A stretch of DNA of 64,000 nucleotides, taken from the NCBI GenBank assembly GCA_023630585.1, contig CM042541.1:12740501-12804500 (forward strand), in the 5' to 3' direction. The position numbers were made by a program, and so were the translations under genes. The notes under the pieces were generated by a model. The model ran no database searches, had not been told where the DNA came from, and saw only the letters and a program-made list of their open reading frames with translations. Shown here piece after piece: positions 21,056 through 32,890 of the stretch (its first letter is position 1; every line of letters starts with the position of its first letter). This DNA comes from Cranoglanis bouderius (taxonomy: Eukaryota > Chordata > Actinopteri > Siluriformes > Cranoglanididae).

Positions 21056-21285
21056 TGATATGAACGTTAACATCAATGTAACCAGTTTGGAAAGAAAAGA
21101 AATGCCATTAATATATGTTGTGCAAGTTTTGCATTTGCGGTGGGGGAAGGGACACACTGCCTGATTAAATTCACTTGATCTTGAGCACTGGCAGAGAATC
21201 ATTATCTGCAACAGCAGGAGCGTTGCAGAGACTGCTGCAGAACATGCTACCCTTTTCATGTGAGAGAAAAGGAGCTACATTGTGT

Positions 21286-21292
<7 letters not shown>

Positions 21293-21354
<62 letters not shown>
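21293..21354. repeat. (GA)n microsatellite
   Basis: About 31 dinucleotide units. Confidence 0.95.
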
Positions 21355-21358
<4 letters not shown>

Positions 21359-22293
21359 GAAAGAAGAAGCACATCAGCCAAAATATCTCATGGCATGATG
21401 AATATCCAAGTGACCATTTAATAAAACAGTAAATGTTAGGTGATGCTACGTACAGTGTCCTTAGCTTCATTACAGTGTTTGTATCATGAATTGTAATACC
21501 CTGATTCTTTGTGCTGCTTTGTGTCATAGGATGTTGGATATTTTACATATGAAATTGTATCCATGATATAAATATTAGACAGGTTGGAAGATTTGATCCA
21601 ATCCAAGATTAAATCCAAAAAACTGGTCAATCAGACCAGCTGCTTATGGTTTGTGTATATTGTCTTACAAATGTATTCAGTAAAAATGGGTGAAGAATTT
21701 GTTGCTTTGCTTAAATTCAGCAGCAATTTGCATTAAAGTAAGTGTCCAACCAGTGACTGACTGTTTTACTAATTCTTCTCTTGTTTTGTCTGATCATGTG
21801 CATTTGGTCCCTGAGGAGATGCAGACAGGTCCAGAGGCAATCAAACTGGGTGATGACAGGGTCTTGGATGAGCTCCAGGTCCCAAGATCAATAAAGCTAT
21901 TACATACCACAGGTTGAGCTACACATCCACATTCTACATGGCCTCCCTAAAAGCACACACACCACAGCATAGAGACTGTGATACGTGTGTTTAATAATTA
22001 ATAGGAATATATCTGAGAGTTTTGACCTGGTGGAGACATTTCTAGCTTTAATTAAAAAAGGGGGAAATATATTATGTTTTAATATTAGATTGAATCTATT
22101 TCAGTGTTGATCTGGACATATTATCAATGAATATATGATGAAAATCACTCATACATTTAACTGTTCTAACTTACTTGATCGTTTTCCACTCACCCTTTAG
22201 CCCTAGTAAAACTATGTATGTATGTATTCACACATACAGTATATAGTAACTGTCAGTATTTCTGCTTGATCACTGTTTGTGCCTCCTTGTCTT

Positions 22294-22746
22294 TGTCAGG
22301 TGACAGAGATGGCAACAACTGTGATAGCAAACAACAACTGTGATAACAACAACTGTGAGAGCAAACAAATCCAAATCATGAGGCAAATATCGAAAACAGA
22401 ACAGGCAGTGGATCAGGCGATGTGCAAACTGGGTATCAAAGGTCAAGGCAAAAATCCAGAAACAAGAGAACATGCTAGGGTTAAAACCAGAAACACCAAA
22501 CATGAATATAAGGCTTGGTATGCCAAGTGAATGCACAGAGCTGACGAGTACTTAGTGAGGTGAAAGTGCAGTGATGGTGCTTATACGTTCATGTAGGTGA
22601 TGTGCATTCAATAATCAGGTGACTGTGAATGTGACAATGAACGTTGCATGGGGGTGTTGTAGTATGTTGTCCATGTTTGTAGGCAAAGGCACATTGGGGG
22701 AAGTGGAGTTCAGTGCAGATTCTGGTGTTGACATGAGAGTCTGTCA
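22294..22746 (-). repeat. 3' LTR of the third Gypsy element
   Basis: It shares caggtgacagagatggcaac, gtcaaggcaaaaatccaga and cagtgcagattctggtgt with the right LTR at 26763-27157. It is longer by internal insertions. Ends approximate. Confidence 0.75.
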
Positions 22747-22784
22747 CTGTGGGTCATTTTTGTTTTGGACTACACAAACGTAGC

Positions 22785-23515
22785 TCACTCTGAGAGAAGA
22801 GTTCTTTCTGGTTCTTCGTCTGGGTCTGGATTTGGGTTTATCAGGATGTCAAGGATGAAAATAGTTGACAAGAAGTGGGTCGCGGATGTCATGCAATGGG
22901 ATCCATGATCTTTTGTTGGGGCCATAGCCCTCCCAGTTGATGAGATACTGAAGCTTGCCCTCCAGGCACCGGGAATCAAGGATTGCTCTGACTTGGTATG
23001 TTGGTTCTCCTGCAATCCTCAGAGGTTTTGGTGGGGTTGTTCTGGGATTACCCTCCACCAGGGGACCTTGAATGCCTGGTTTGAGGCAGGATATGTGAAA
23101 GGAGGAGCAAGGCGGCAGTGATGTGGTAATTACAGGCAGTTTATATGTTGTAGTACTTCGTATGGTCCAATATACCGATGGTTCAGTTTGCAACAACCTT
23201 GGCTGAAACAGATGCCAGATTTGGTCTGCATGTCGATATACTGGTGTGTCGGTTCTGGTCAGCAAACTCCTTGTTGCTAAGGGTTAGCTGCTCGAACCAT
23301 TGATGGGTTGCCTCCAACATTTGTTCGCTCCGCCTGAACCACTCGTCCACTGCAGGTGAATCTGTGGGGCTGGTGTCCCAGGGGAATAATAGAAGTTGGT
23401 AACCGAGGACACAGTGGAAAGAGGTGAGTTGAGTGGTTGTATGTCTGAATGAGTTTTGGGCATACTCTGCCCAGGGAAGACTGAGACTTGATTTAGCCCT
23501 CTCTAATTGATGCAC
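22785..23515 (-). pseudogene. Gypsy integrase C-terminus and chromodomain remnant
   Basis: Frame 23183-23515 reads an integrase C-terminal part (LPWAEYAQNSFRHTTTQLT, then FHCVLGYQ). Frame 22849-23265 continues with the linker and a chromodomain-like end (YQVRAILDSR, LQYLINWEGYGP, SWIPLHDI). Chromodomains at the integrase C-terminus mark the chromovirus branch of Gypsy. The two frames are out of register. The copy ends to the right at the Tc1 insertion near 23520. Confidence 0.82.
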
Positions 23516-23536
23516 GTTCTTAGGCCTCCTCCCTAA

Positions 23537-24883
23537 TAAATAAATACATAAATAAACAGAATCACTGAGTTGGAAAAAGGATCACCCCCTCCTAAAACTT
23601 GTGACTTATAAACTCAATAAGGTGTAGCTAATCACCTTCTCAATGGCACACAAAGCCATTTGACTTTCAACTGTGATCAGCTGTTTTGATTAGCTCAGCA
23701 TGAAAAGAGCTTTCCTGGAGCATTTTGTAGGGCAACTGAAGCAAACAATAAACTTATGGGTGGCAAGACACTGTCAAAAGATCTCCGGGATAAAGTTTTG
23801 GACAGACACAAGGAGATGGATACAAAAAAAATTCAAAGGCTTTATCAATGCCTAGAAGCACAGTGAAGTCTATTATTAAGAAGTGGAAGGTATTTGGTAC
23901 AACACAGACCCTCCCTGGATCAGCACGTCACTCCAAACTGGATGAAAGAGCCAGGAGGAAATGGTCAGAGAGGCTACCAAGAGGCCTACAGCAACTCTGA
24001 AGCAGTTGCAGGAATTTATGACAAAGAGTGTTCATTGTGTGCATGTGACAACAATATCACAAATTCTCCACAAATGTGGCTTGTATGGGAGGGTTGCAAG
24101 AAAAAAGCCACCCACGACTGAGCATTGCCAAAACGCACCTTGAAGATTCTGATGCCACATGGAAAAAGGTGTTATGGTCAGATGAGACTAAAATTTAATT
24201 ATTTGGCCTTAACACCAAACGATATGTCTGGCGGAAATCCAATAGAGCTCATCATCCAAATATCACCATTCCTACAGTAAAGCATGGAGGTGGTAATATC
24301 CTGTTATGGGGGTGTTTGTCTGCAGCAGGGACTGGAGCACTTGTCATGATAGAAGGAAAATGGATGGGGCAAAATACCGTCAAATTCTTGAGGAAAATCT
24401 GCTGCCCTCTGCCAGAAAGTTGTCAATGGGAAGAAGGTTTACCTTCCAACATGACAATGACCCCAAACTTAAACCCCATTGAAAATCTGTGGAATGACTT
24501 GAAGACTGTAGTTCACAAACGGTCACCATCAAATTTAACTGAACTTGAGCAGTTTTGCAAAGAAGAGTGGGCAAATATTGCAAAGTCTAGATGTGCAAAG
24601 TTAGTAGAGACATATCCCAACAGACTAAAGGCTGTAATTAAAAAATTAAGGCAAATTAAAGCAAGGGGGTGATCCTTTTTCCAACTCAGTGATTCTGTTT
24701 TTTTTTAATTTATTTATTTATTTTTTTCTGACATGTTGGTGTTATATCTTTCACTTGGATGTTATAAGTTGCACTGAGTAAATACAGGTGGATAAAACAA
24801 AAACTGTGTCCGTTTTCATTTCAGGGTGAAAAGCAACAAAATTTGATTATTTTAAAGGGGGTGATTCTTTTCTATATCCACTG
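23537..24883 (+). mobile_element. Tc1-like transposon inserted in the Gypsy element, left end missing
   Basis: Inner inverted repeats (gaatcactgagttggaaaaa and its complement at about 24675-24700) flank a decayed transposase. The right terminus ends ...ccactg followed by TA at 24884. The left outer terminus is absent, so it is a truncated copy. A second fragment of the same family lies at 49005-49374. Confidence 0.85.
23755..24672 (+). pseudogene. Tc1 transposase, broken
   Basis: The reading starts with the DNA-binding region (LSKDLRDKVLDRHK), passes through TTISQILHKCGLYGRVARKK and the first catalytic Asp region (VLWSDETK, followed by a stop), and ends in 24316-24672. That last frame holds TFQHDNDPK-type sequence fused to LNPIENLWNDLK. 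The segment normally between the second Asp and the Glu of the DDE triad is deleted. Several frameshifts and stops make it inactive. Confidence 0.82.
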
Positions 24884-24885
24884 TA

Positions 24886-25500
24886 CATTTCATCGGCTAT
24901 GTGCCCCATATACAGTTGTAGAGCAGCCCGCCTTCAAGTATTTATTAAAAGTGCTCATGCCACGTTACACTGTCCCATCTGTCTTTTTTTTGGGAGGGTT
25001 AGACTTAAGCTTTGAATGTTTAAATATAGTTTAAGTGGAACAAATTGTAACACTCCTTCTCTTAATGCACAAGTTTTATTTTTTATTATTCTATTTATTT
25101 TGTACTTTTATAACACAAGAGATGCTTTTCAGTTTTGTAGCTGATTGTGACCAAATACCTTTTGTTTTTTATCAGCCCTACAAAAAAATATGGCCTATGT
25201 TTACTGTTTAATACACTAAAGGAGGCTGTACTGTACCAACTACCTTGGGGGGACTAAATGCAGCTAGGTGGCACAAACTGTAATTTGCACTACTTTCTGT
25301 TCAAAATAAATGAAAAGAAACATAGCATATGAGATTTGTTGCTTTCTCCTGTTGTACCAAACTCGTATAGAACCGTGACCCCAAAACCGAGGTACGTACT
25401 GTGACTTGTGTATACCGTTACACCCCTAGTTTTTGGAGACATGACTCAAAACATTGGGAAGACCAGCTTATGATTTCTCTTTCCTTCCATGAAATGTGTG
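24886..25500. other. AT-rich DNA with an end of another DNA transposon
   Basis: At 25370-25431 the sequence aaccgtgaccccaaaaccga ... ataccgttacacccctag matches a terminal sequence I recall from teleost hAT-like elements. The other end is not evident. No coding signal. Confidence 0.4.
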
Positions 25501-25503
25501 GGT

Positions 25504-26745
25504 TCATCCAGGGACAGCCAAGGACAAGTGGATACTTGGAGGTGATGGTGAAATTAATAAGGAAATGGTCTTGAGGTGCAGTGCACAGACATGCAGTTGC
25601 AAGGGTTCTGTATTGTGCATTACAGACCCTTCTCCTATGGGGGATCTGTCCAGGGCTTGGATGTGAAGGGAGTGTTGCAGTGGTTGAATACTCAGCTGGA
25701 GGTCTTCAGCAATGCAGCGGTCAATGAAATTTCCCTCGGCACCAGAATCAATCAGTGCTGTAAGCACAGAAACACATCCTGAGTGTCTTATCTGAACAGT
25801 CATCAAGAAAGCAGGTGGAAATAGGTACTTAGAGGAACTCACCATAGGCATGTGGTGTTGTTGTGGAGCCCGCTCAGTCATGGGTGGAGGTCTTTGTGGA
25901 GCTGGATGAACTGGGCACTTGGAGATTTGATGTTGGTCGCTGCCACAGTAAAAGCATGGTCCACCCTTCTTCATCATTCTATTTTGAGACCAGTGAGCTC
26001 TGCATGACTGATTTGCATGCTTTCCACTGGACTGGAGTCTGAAGAAATTTTTCGGAAAGCGGAGGAGGTGGACAGTTTTGCAGCAGGTGGTCTAAGCGGA
26101 TGGAAGGGTCAAGGAGCGTGTCGAGCGACATACCAGTTCCATGAGGATAGCAGGGATCAGTACCTTGCAATAAGCCACTTTCACAACAACCTCATTCAAA
26201 CCACTGCCAGCAGTGAGGGTCCAGAATTCCAAGGCATATTCGGCAGTGCTCCATTTTCCCTGGGTAATGGAGAGCAGTTGCTCACTGATTTCCTTCCCCT
26301 CTGCAGCATGATCAAAGACATGAAGAAACAATTCTGTGAAGTGGCTATATGTTGGAAGTGTGCTCTCCACCTTGGTTCCATACTGCAATAGCTCAGGTGA
26401 GTGCTTTGTCAGACAGGAGGTTAATGAACTATTAACCTATGGTGATAGGTTTGTGAGCCACCATATGTTGCTCTGAGATTCCATTTTTGCTTGGTAAAGT
26501 ATAGAGGGCATTGGATTTAGAATCCCTTGCATTAAGCTTGGTCACCTGAATATTTTTCTAGGCGCGTGATAGGAGAGGGAGCAATGGGGTAAGCCGTCAC
26601 CATAGTAGAGATCAGTGTAGTCAGCATGGTAGTTAATTGCTCAAGCTTGGCATTGAGCATGGCGATTTGCTGTTGTTGCTCACGTACTAAACGTCTTTGC
26701 ACTACAATCGCCTGTTGCCAGTTGAACACTACTGCTGCCTCCATG
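25504..26745 (-). pseudogene. Gypsy gag-protease remnant
   Basis: From the right: Gag N-terminus at 26532-26744 (MEAAVVFNWQQAIVVQRRLV, a glutamine-rich coil), and capsid at 26092-26388 (YSHFTELFLHVFDHA, then YALEFWTLTAGSGLNEVVVK). Next come LDTLLDPSIRLDHLLQN near 26050 and a zinc knuckle at about 25930-25970 (CFYCGSDQHQISKC). The protease region is at 25504-25860, with LTALIDSGAEGNFID carrying the DSG active-site triad. Frameshifts separate gag parts, but the protease motif is preserved. Confidence 0.85.
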
Positions 26746-26762
26746 TCACAAGCAAAGTATTT

Positions 26763-27157
26763 TGTTAGGTGACAGAGAGGGCAACAATCACAGTGCTTTT
26801 ATTAAGAACAAATACAAATCACTATGCAAATATCAAATGAACAGGCAGTGGGTCAGGCAATAAGGGTAGGGCAAACAGGGTATCAAAGGTCAAGGCAAAA
26901 ATCCAGAACCAAGACATCAGGTAAATGCACAGAGCTGAAGGATTACTTCGTGAGTGATTACTTCGTGAAAGTGCAGTGAGAGTGCTTATGTTTGTGCAGG
27001 TGATTGAGTCCAGGTGTGTGCTATCAGTAATCAGGTGACTGTGAATGTGACAATGAATGTGGCATGAGGGTGTTGTAGTCCAAGGTGTTCCTGTTTGTAG
27101 GCAAAGGTGCATTGTGGAGTTCAGTGCAGATTCTGGTGTGGACATGACAGTCTGTCA
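26763..27157 (-). repeat. 5' LTR of the third Gypsy element
   Basis: Direct partner of 22294-22746. Candidate ends tgttaggtgaca and ctgtca. No clean target duplication found. Confidence 0.75.
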
Positions 27158-27331
27158 TTGTTGGTCTTTTTTGGTTTTGCCTCATCATGTGCTTCTGTTT
27201 ACTGTGCCATGTGCTTTAGTTTATGTTGACCATGTGCTTCTACTCCCCGCTCCTGCCCTTTGTCCCACTACCACACCTGAAGATAATTAATCAATCCCCT
27301 GTCCTGACAAATAAACTAACAAAAGAATTCT

Positions 27332-27510
27332 ACTGCTAAATCTGTATTCTAATTAACTATCCTAAAACAATCAGCTGGCTTTTGCTGACCTCTTTGCAGA
27401 CTGGTGATTAAGCACTGACCCAAGAAATGTATGTTAAAGGTTAAAGATTATTAACTCCAATGTTGTATCTCATACATCAAAAATAAAAGCTTCCTATGAT
27501 TTTTATAATA
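27332..27510 (+). repeat. Right copy of a diverged duplicated segment
   Basis: Same-strand partner of 20838-21055, shortened by about 50 bp of internal deletions. The two copies straddle the third Gypsy element. Confidence 0.7.
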
Positions 27511-28309
27511 TTCATTTTGTAATAGGTAAAGTACACATGTGCGAAACCAGAAAATCAGGGGAACCTGGGAAATGATTGGTCACCATTTCTGCAAGGTATT
27601 AGAAATATGCATCAGTGGATTTGAAACAGTCCCAGAGACAGGCTCACACCCTGTAATCAACTGAAAGTAATCTAGTGGCAGATGATCAGTCATGCTCTTC
27701 AGCTGTTTCAGTGCAAGCTTACACATCAATGCTGGCACTATTTAGTGTGATGTGGGAGGCCATGTACACACTCAAGAATAATGCGTAGGATTTGGCTTTA
27801 AGAGGCCAAATCATAGCAACAACATGCAATTCTCTCCTACATGGCAGCCAATAGCAAATCCACTTTGAATGCACTCTATCACTCTGTTTTTATTCTAGAC
27901 CTGTAGGCAAAAATCAGTCATGCCAGAAAATAAGCTACCATTTTGGACATATTTAACAGAATATTAACAACATTGGAATATTTGGACAAATATTTCAACA
28001 CTGTGTGCAGAAGTAACTGAATTGATGTCTTAAAGAGGAATATCTTTTCTTCCAGTGATGTCATAATCATAGATAATGAGCTAGTGATAGCAATGAACAA
28101 CAATTATATTTTTCTGCAGTGTTACCCTTATGTCAAACATGACAGTATTGACTATTATTTCTATTTATTTTGTCTGAACCATTTAGGGATTAAATGTAGG
28201 GATTAAATGTAGAAACAAAAAAGTCGTTTTTTTAATTATTAATAAAAAAATTGTTAAAGTGACTTCTCCTATCAACACTGCACTTTCACCCACAGAACCG
28301 CTGTTTTTT
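27511..28309. other. Gene-free spacer
   Basis: No coding or RNA features recognised. Confidence 0.3.
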
Positions 28310-28440
28310 GTACCATTCTTTGTAAACTCTATTGTGCATGAAATTGTGAACCATTGTGCATGAAAATCCCAGGAGATCAATAATTTTCAAACCAGCCCGT
28401 CTGGTATCAACAACCATACCACAGCCTTGCCTTCCTCCTG
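28310..28440. repeat. Short copy of the teleost interspersed repeat
   Basis: Contains aaaatcccaggagatcaata and aaaccagcccgtctggtatc, matching 10203-10260 and the common teleost repeat noted there. Confidence 0.5.
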
Positions 28441-28540
28441 AAGATCTATTACCTTAATATACCTCAACCTATTCCAATTCCCCAGTGTCTGAAACAGGGG
28501 TCGTGAACTTATGGTGCTCTTTCAGTGATTGCGGTGAAAG

Positions 28541-28564
28541 CGGGGAGGGGGGGGGGGGGGGGGG
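28541..28564. repeat. Poly(G) run
   Basis: A run of about 24 bases, almost all G, unusual for its length and likely hard to sequence accurately. Confidence 0.85.
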
Positions 28565-29224
28565 AAGCTGGTGTGTCAATTCAGTTAAAACTAAAACTCT
28601 ACACATTACATATTTTAATTATTACATAATTCATAATTAGTGCTAGTTTTCATGTATCAACCAACCAATCGCAATGTGGCACAACAAGCTCAAATTTCAT
28701 TGGACAATATGGAGCAGAGTGGTAATTTCCCGGTCTAATTCATAAATCATTTGAAAACTACTTAATACCATATACTTAAAATACATGCAACAACATTCTT
28801 AAGTGATTCATACAACCTGGGACTGTTGTACAAAACACAAAACAGGAATGACAAATTAATTTAAAATTTACATTCTTATGACTTAAGACAATTAGAACAC
28901 AATTGCTCATTTACTTTAAACATAGCTAAAAAAAAAAACTTGCTTTTTTAAACAAAGAAAATGGTGATAAGGCAATGTCATAATTTTATCATTTACTTTA
29001 ATGTTTTATATTCATTTCCTCATTATGTACCTACAGTAATGGTTTAGTCCAGATATAATTTCTTAGCTGAAATCTTTTTTTTTTTTTTTTTTTACACAGA
29101 ATCTCAAATGATTTACTCTTTAGTCGTGCATCTCACTACATAGGGTACATTTTATTGCAGCTGTAGAACCTATGTATTGCAGTATATCGCCACTAGGATT
29201 GTCATTAGAGATTTAATCACGAAA
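28565..29224. other. AT-rich spacer
   Basis: No gene seen. Contains a poly(T) run at about 29075-29092. Confidence 0.3.
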
Positions 29225-29490
29225 AGAGTGTCTCTACTCCAGGGTTGTCCACTAATCGTAGGGTTGGCAATTCAATCCCTGGTCCACATGACTCCGTGTG
29301 CCGAAGTGTCCTTGGGTAAGACACTGAACCCTAAGCTGCTCCCGATGGGAGGCAAGTGCCTTGCATGGTAGTTCTGCTGCCATTGGTGTGTGTGAGGGTG
29401 CGTGAATAGGTGAATGAGACACAGTGTAAAGCGCTTTGTAGAACCGCAAAGGTTAAAAGGTGCTATATAAGTGCAGACCATTTTACCATT
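29225..29490 (+). repeat. tRNA-derived SINE
   Basis: The head contains a pol III B-box-like sequence (ggcaattcaatccctgg). The body is the familiar teleost SINE sequence gtccttgggtaagacactga, followed by cagtgtaaagcgcttt and gctatataagtgcagacca at the tail. The A box is degraded. Confidence 0.65.
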
Positions 29491-30628
29491 TAATATATTA
29501 ATTTTATAATCAAATATAAAATACTAACAAGTAATATTGTACTAAAATTTATATTACATATACAATGTTAAGAATTTTAATCGGGCACACAGTAGACTTG
29601 CCATTTGTGTGGTTGAATCTCAAATGACATTTAGACTCATAATAGACTCTGCTTGAGACTCATTAATTACTGCATAGTTAATAGTGAACTTCTAGTAACA
29701 TATTTCCTGAGTGATTACCTAGTAGTTCTAGGTAGCTAATAGGAATAACGTGTTAATGAAGAACTACTCGTTCTTCCTGTTTAGTTCCTGCATAGTTACC
29801 TATGAGTTGTTGAACAGTTTTGTGAAGTGTTAGCATTCGATCTAATGTTGTAGTCTCTTAATGTAAAGTCCCTTTTCATTTGTTCAAATGGTAGTGCCTT
29901 GTGCCTTTGTTGAAACTAGTTATTTGAGTATTCATTGTTTAAGTGAGGTGTCAATGAGGTGTCTGATATGTGGTCTGGTGGGATCAACCAATATGAGAAT
30001 TTTTTTGGAAATAGATGTTTGTGACCGCAGTAGAATCAGACTTTATATGTTAGTATGATTAAAATTATATGACTTCTACCATTTGTATTTTAGTCATATT
30101 AATTGTGTCCTACAAGCACTGTAGGCTACAGGTGAGTATTTAATGCACAAGGTTGTTGCATTTGCTGAGCAGTTTTACATATTATTGAAAACTGATTTAT
30201 TAAGAACTAAAATCATATTATAAAGAAGAACTAAAAACCAATTATTAAACTGAGTCATACTCATGATATGGGCTACAGTATATGCAACATACATGATATT
30301 GTAATCAATAACATCTCAATCATAATTCTATTTACTGGACAGTCACGTTAAATGAAAGGTGAATGTTTGAATTAAAATCTGCATCTTTTTTTTCACCAAG
30401 TAAGTGATGCACATGAAATTTATTTTGGAGCTGTGGCACATAATTTAAACAATCGATGTTGCCTCAAATTTTTTTCTTACTGAGCAAAACCTATTTTTAC
30501 TGGGCAGACCCTACAGCCATTTGAGCAGAAATACCCCATGATTGTGGCTGCTCTACACCTGACTGCAAAAATTCCCCCACACTTCCTGCAAAACTGAAAT
30601 TCTGCAGTTTTTTTCCCCGTAAGGGTGG
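29491..30628. other. AT-rich spacer
   Basis: No coding or RNA features recognised over about 1.1 kb. Confidence 0.3.
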
Positions 30629-30840
30629 CTAATTTTATTATTTAGACACAGCAGTTAGTGTAGCATTAGCTCGCTTACTAGCAAACATGGCTAATTTTAT
30701 TATTTACACACAGCGGTTAGCATAACGTTAGCTCACTTACTAGCAAACACAGTTAATTTTATTATTTGCACACAGCAGTTAGCAAATGTTAGCTCATTTA
30801 CAACAAGCAAATCTGACTAATTTTATTATTTACAAAATAA
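30629..30840. repeat. 62-bp tandem repeat, just over three units
   Basis: Units starting ctaattttattatttacac occur at 30629, 30691, 30753 and 30817. Each carries gcggttagcataacgttagc-type sequence and ends in ctagcaaacac. A related single unit in inverted orientation lies at about 36130-36205. Confidence 0.85.
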
Positions 30841-31499
30841 TTTCTTACCTTCAAAATAATTTCTTACCTTACTTCTGTTTTTTTTTTTTTTTTTTTTATG
30901 TGTGAATTGTACTGCTTGGAATCTTATTGAAAGTTTGCATCAGGCATTATGGGAAATAATCATCAATAAATAAAATTATTAATTTGTGAAAATACTTTGC
31001 TTTTATCGTGCACTTATTTCCCCTGTATGTATCCTGCAGGGATAATCCAAGTATCACAATATGAAAGTAATGTAATCTGATAACTTCTGGATTACTTCAA
31101 GGTCATATATGTGAAAGTCAAGAGAAAAGCAATATGATCTAAAATACTTTTATTTGGAGCTTATTTTAAGCTTAAAACATGTTCAGCCTTTGGATTTGGA
31201 TTTTAAATGGTTGTAATAAATAAATGATCACTGTCCCTGATGCGGGTAACATTACATCACAAAAGCTAGGGTGACCATGTTCTGAATCTTTTGTCAATGG
31301 AATTAAATAAAATATCAGATGCCACGAGTGTACTTTCTGCCATCATTCACACCTTTGAATGGCCATGTAATACGAAGCAATGTGATAACATGAAATTAAA
31401 AATGACCTTATATACCTATATAATGGCATTGTTTCGACTCAGGACAGCTTCATTTGCTGCTATTGTCAAGCAAATGTTTGACGCCGTACACAACAGCAC

Positions 31500-31600
31500 T
31501 TCGCCTTCGCTGAGAGTAGGCTAGGGCTCATCTCAGCAATAAGAGTCGGCTCTTCCAGCTCCCAAACGGCTCTTCATTTAGTACCACTTCTGGCTTTTAT
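31500..31600. repeat. Fragment of a non-autonomous hAT-type repeat (GAGCCG-rich)
   Basis: agagtcggctcttccagctc and cccaaacggctcttcattta resemble one end of a teleost hAT-type repeat. The other type of end (gagccgactcgttcgcgaac, then gacccatcacta) is at about 32495-32520. Confidence 0.45.
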
Positions 31601-31699
31601 AATTCAGCCAGATTTAGCAATATTTTGACCTATGATTAGTGTGTGTGCGCATGTATCACGAATTATTTAATGTAATTATACTAAACCTTATAATTTTAC

Positions 31700-31770
31700 A
31701 TTATTTACATTTACATTTACGGCATTTGGCAGACGTCCTTATCCAGAGCGACTTACATTTATTTCATTTA
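31700..31770. repeat. Fragment of a common otophysan/teleost dispersed repeat
   Basis: Contains acatttacggcatttggcag and ttatccagagcgacttacat. I recall this as a very frequent dispersed repeat in several fish groups. It is cut by the inverted-repeat arm at about 31777. Confidence 0.55.
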
Positions 31771-31776
31771 ACTCTC

Positions 31777-32890
31777 ACGGGGCGCGATCAATCGCGGAGT
31801 GACAAAGTGAGGTGTTTTTTTGTTTGTTTGTTTTTTTGACCAGTGTGTAGATTTCCCCCCGTCGCCCCGCGGTTAAACGGGCCATCCAGTTAGATTTGAG
31901 TTTTTGATCACATGCCCGGAGCCACTGCTGTTGCACAAAAGGGTGAGATAGGTGACACTATAGCACCGAAAGCTGTTTTCAAAACCAGTGTAAACACCGA
32001 AGAAAAAGTATTCCGGAAGAGAAGCGCTTGAAAAAGCAGTTGTTTAAAAAACATAATTATTTACATTAAATAATGTAAAAACATCAAACACTATTACTCG
32101 TGTATTGTACGTTTTATTGAACTATCCAAAACAAAAACCATTCCAAACAAATCACACACTGCACTGTTGGATGTACAGTTATAATATGACTGTGAAGGTT
32201 GTCAGTAGACCCTGCTACATATGATATTTTTACCTTACAAATTCTACATTCTGCCTTTATGTTGTCTGTTATTAAAATGCATTTATTAAATGTATTTAAA
32301 TGGAGAATGTTATCACACGTGATATGTCAACACAATATTCAGTCAGTGCATGGAGTGTGCGTGGGCGCGCAGTGTGGCGAAAAGATCATCCTATTATTCT
32401 GTCTTGCATTAATTTGCAAAATAAAAAAATGAAATCGGCTCTCAGACGGGAGGCGGTTCCCATCGTTCACTTAAAGGAGCCGACTCATAGAGCCGACTCG
32501 TTCGCGAACGACCCATCACTAATATATACATACACACAACATATAAATATAAATTGCAAATACAAAAGATTAAAACAACTCTTAAAGTCAACAAGAAAAA
32601 CAGACTAAAAAAAACAACAACTGCTTTTTCAAGCGCTTCTCTTCCAGAATACTTTTTCTTCGGTGTTTACACTGGTTTTGAAAACAGCTTTCGGTGCTAT
32701 AGCGTCACCTATCTCACCCTTTTGTGCAACAGCAGTGGCTCCGGGCATGTGATCAAAAACTCAAATCTAACTGGATGGCCCGTTTAATCGCGGGGGAAAT
32801 CTACACACTGGTCAAAAAAAAAAAAAAAAAAAAAAAAAAAACACCTCACTTTGTCACTCCGCGATTGATCGCGCCCGGTGAGGGTAACTC
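31777..32890. repeat. Long inverted repeat with arms of about 275 bp
   Basis: The left arm (31777-32050) and right arm (about 32612-32890) are inverted copies. Shared runs include gcgcgatcaatcgcggagtg, gtgtagatttccccc-like, gttagatttgagtttttgat, ctgttgcacaaaagggtgag and agcgcttgaaaaagcagttg. The spacer is about 560 bp. The arms match well but not perfectly. It may be one element with long terminal inverted repeats or two head-to-head copies of a 280-bp repeat. Confidence 0.8.
32814..32842. repeat. Poly(A) run
   Basis: About 25 consecutive A, at the place where the left arm carries a shorter T/G-rich run. Confidence 0.85.

Larger units (their letters stand above)
20602..22293. other. Gene-free spacer with a duplicated segment and (GA)n
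   Basis: No genes seen. About 220 bp at 20838-21055 recur in diverged form at 27332-27510. A (GA)n tract lies at 21293-21354. Confidence 0.5.
22294..27157 (-). mobile_element. Decayed Ty3/Gypsy element with two LTRs and a nested Tc1
   Basis: Direct LTRs at about 22294-22746 and 26763-27157 flank integrase-chromodomain remnants (22.8-23.5 kb) and gag-protease remnants (25.5-26.7 kb). The middle of pol, including RT, is gone or displaced. A Tc1 element and part of another DNA transposon occupy 23.5-25.4 kb. Minus-strand orientation. LTR borders are approximate, because similarity continues a few bases past the last TG/CA candidates. Confidence 0.82.

Noticed and set aside
21171..21527. Frames of Ser-Leu or Arg-Glu repeats at the GA tract
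   Set aside because: Translations of a dinucleotide microsatellite.
30629..30840. CRISPR-like array
   Set aside because: Units are contiguous and similar throughout with no distinct spacers, in a vertebrate genome; it is an ordinary tandem repeat.
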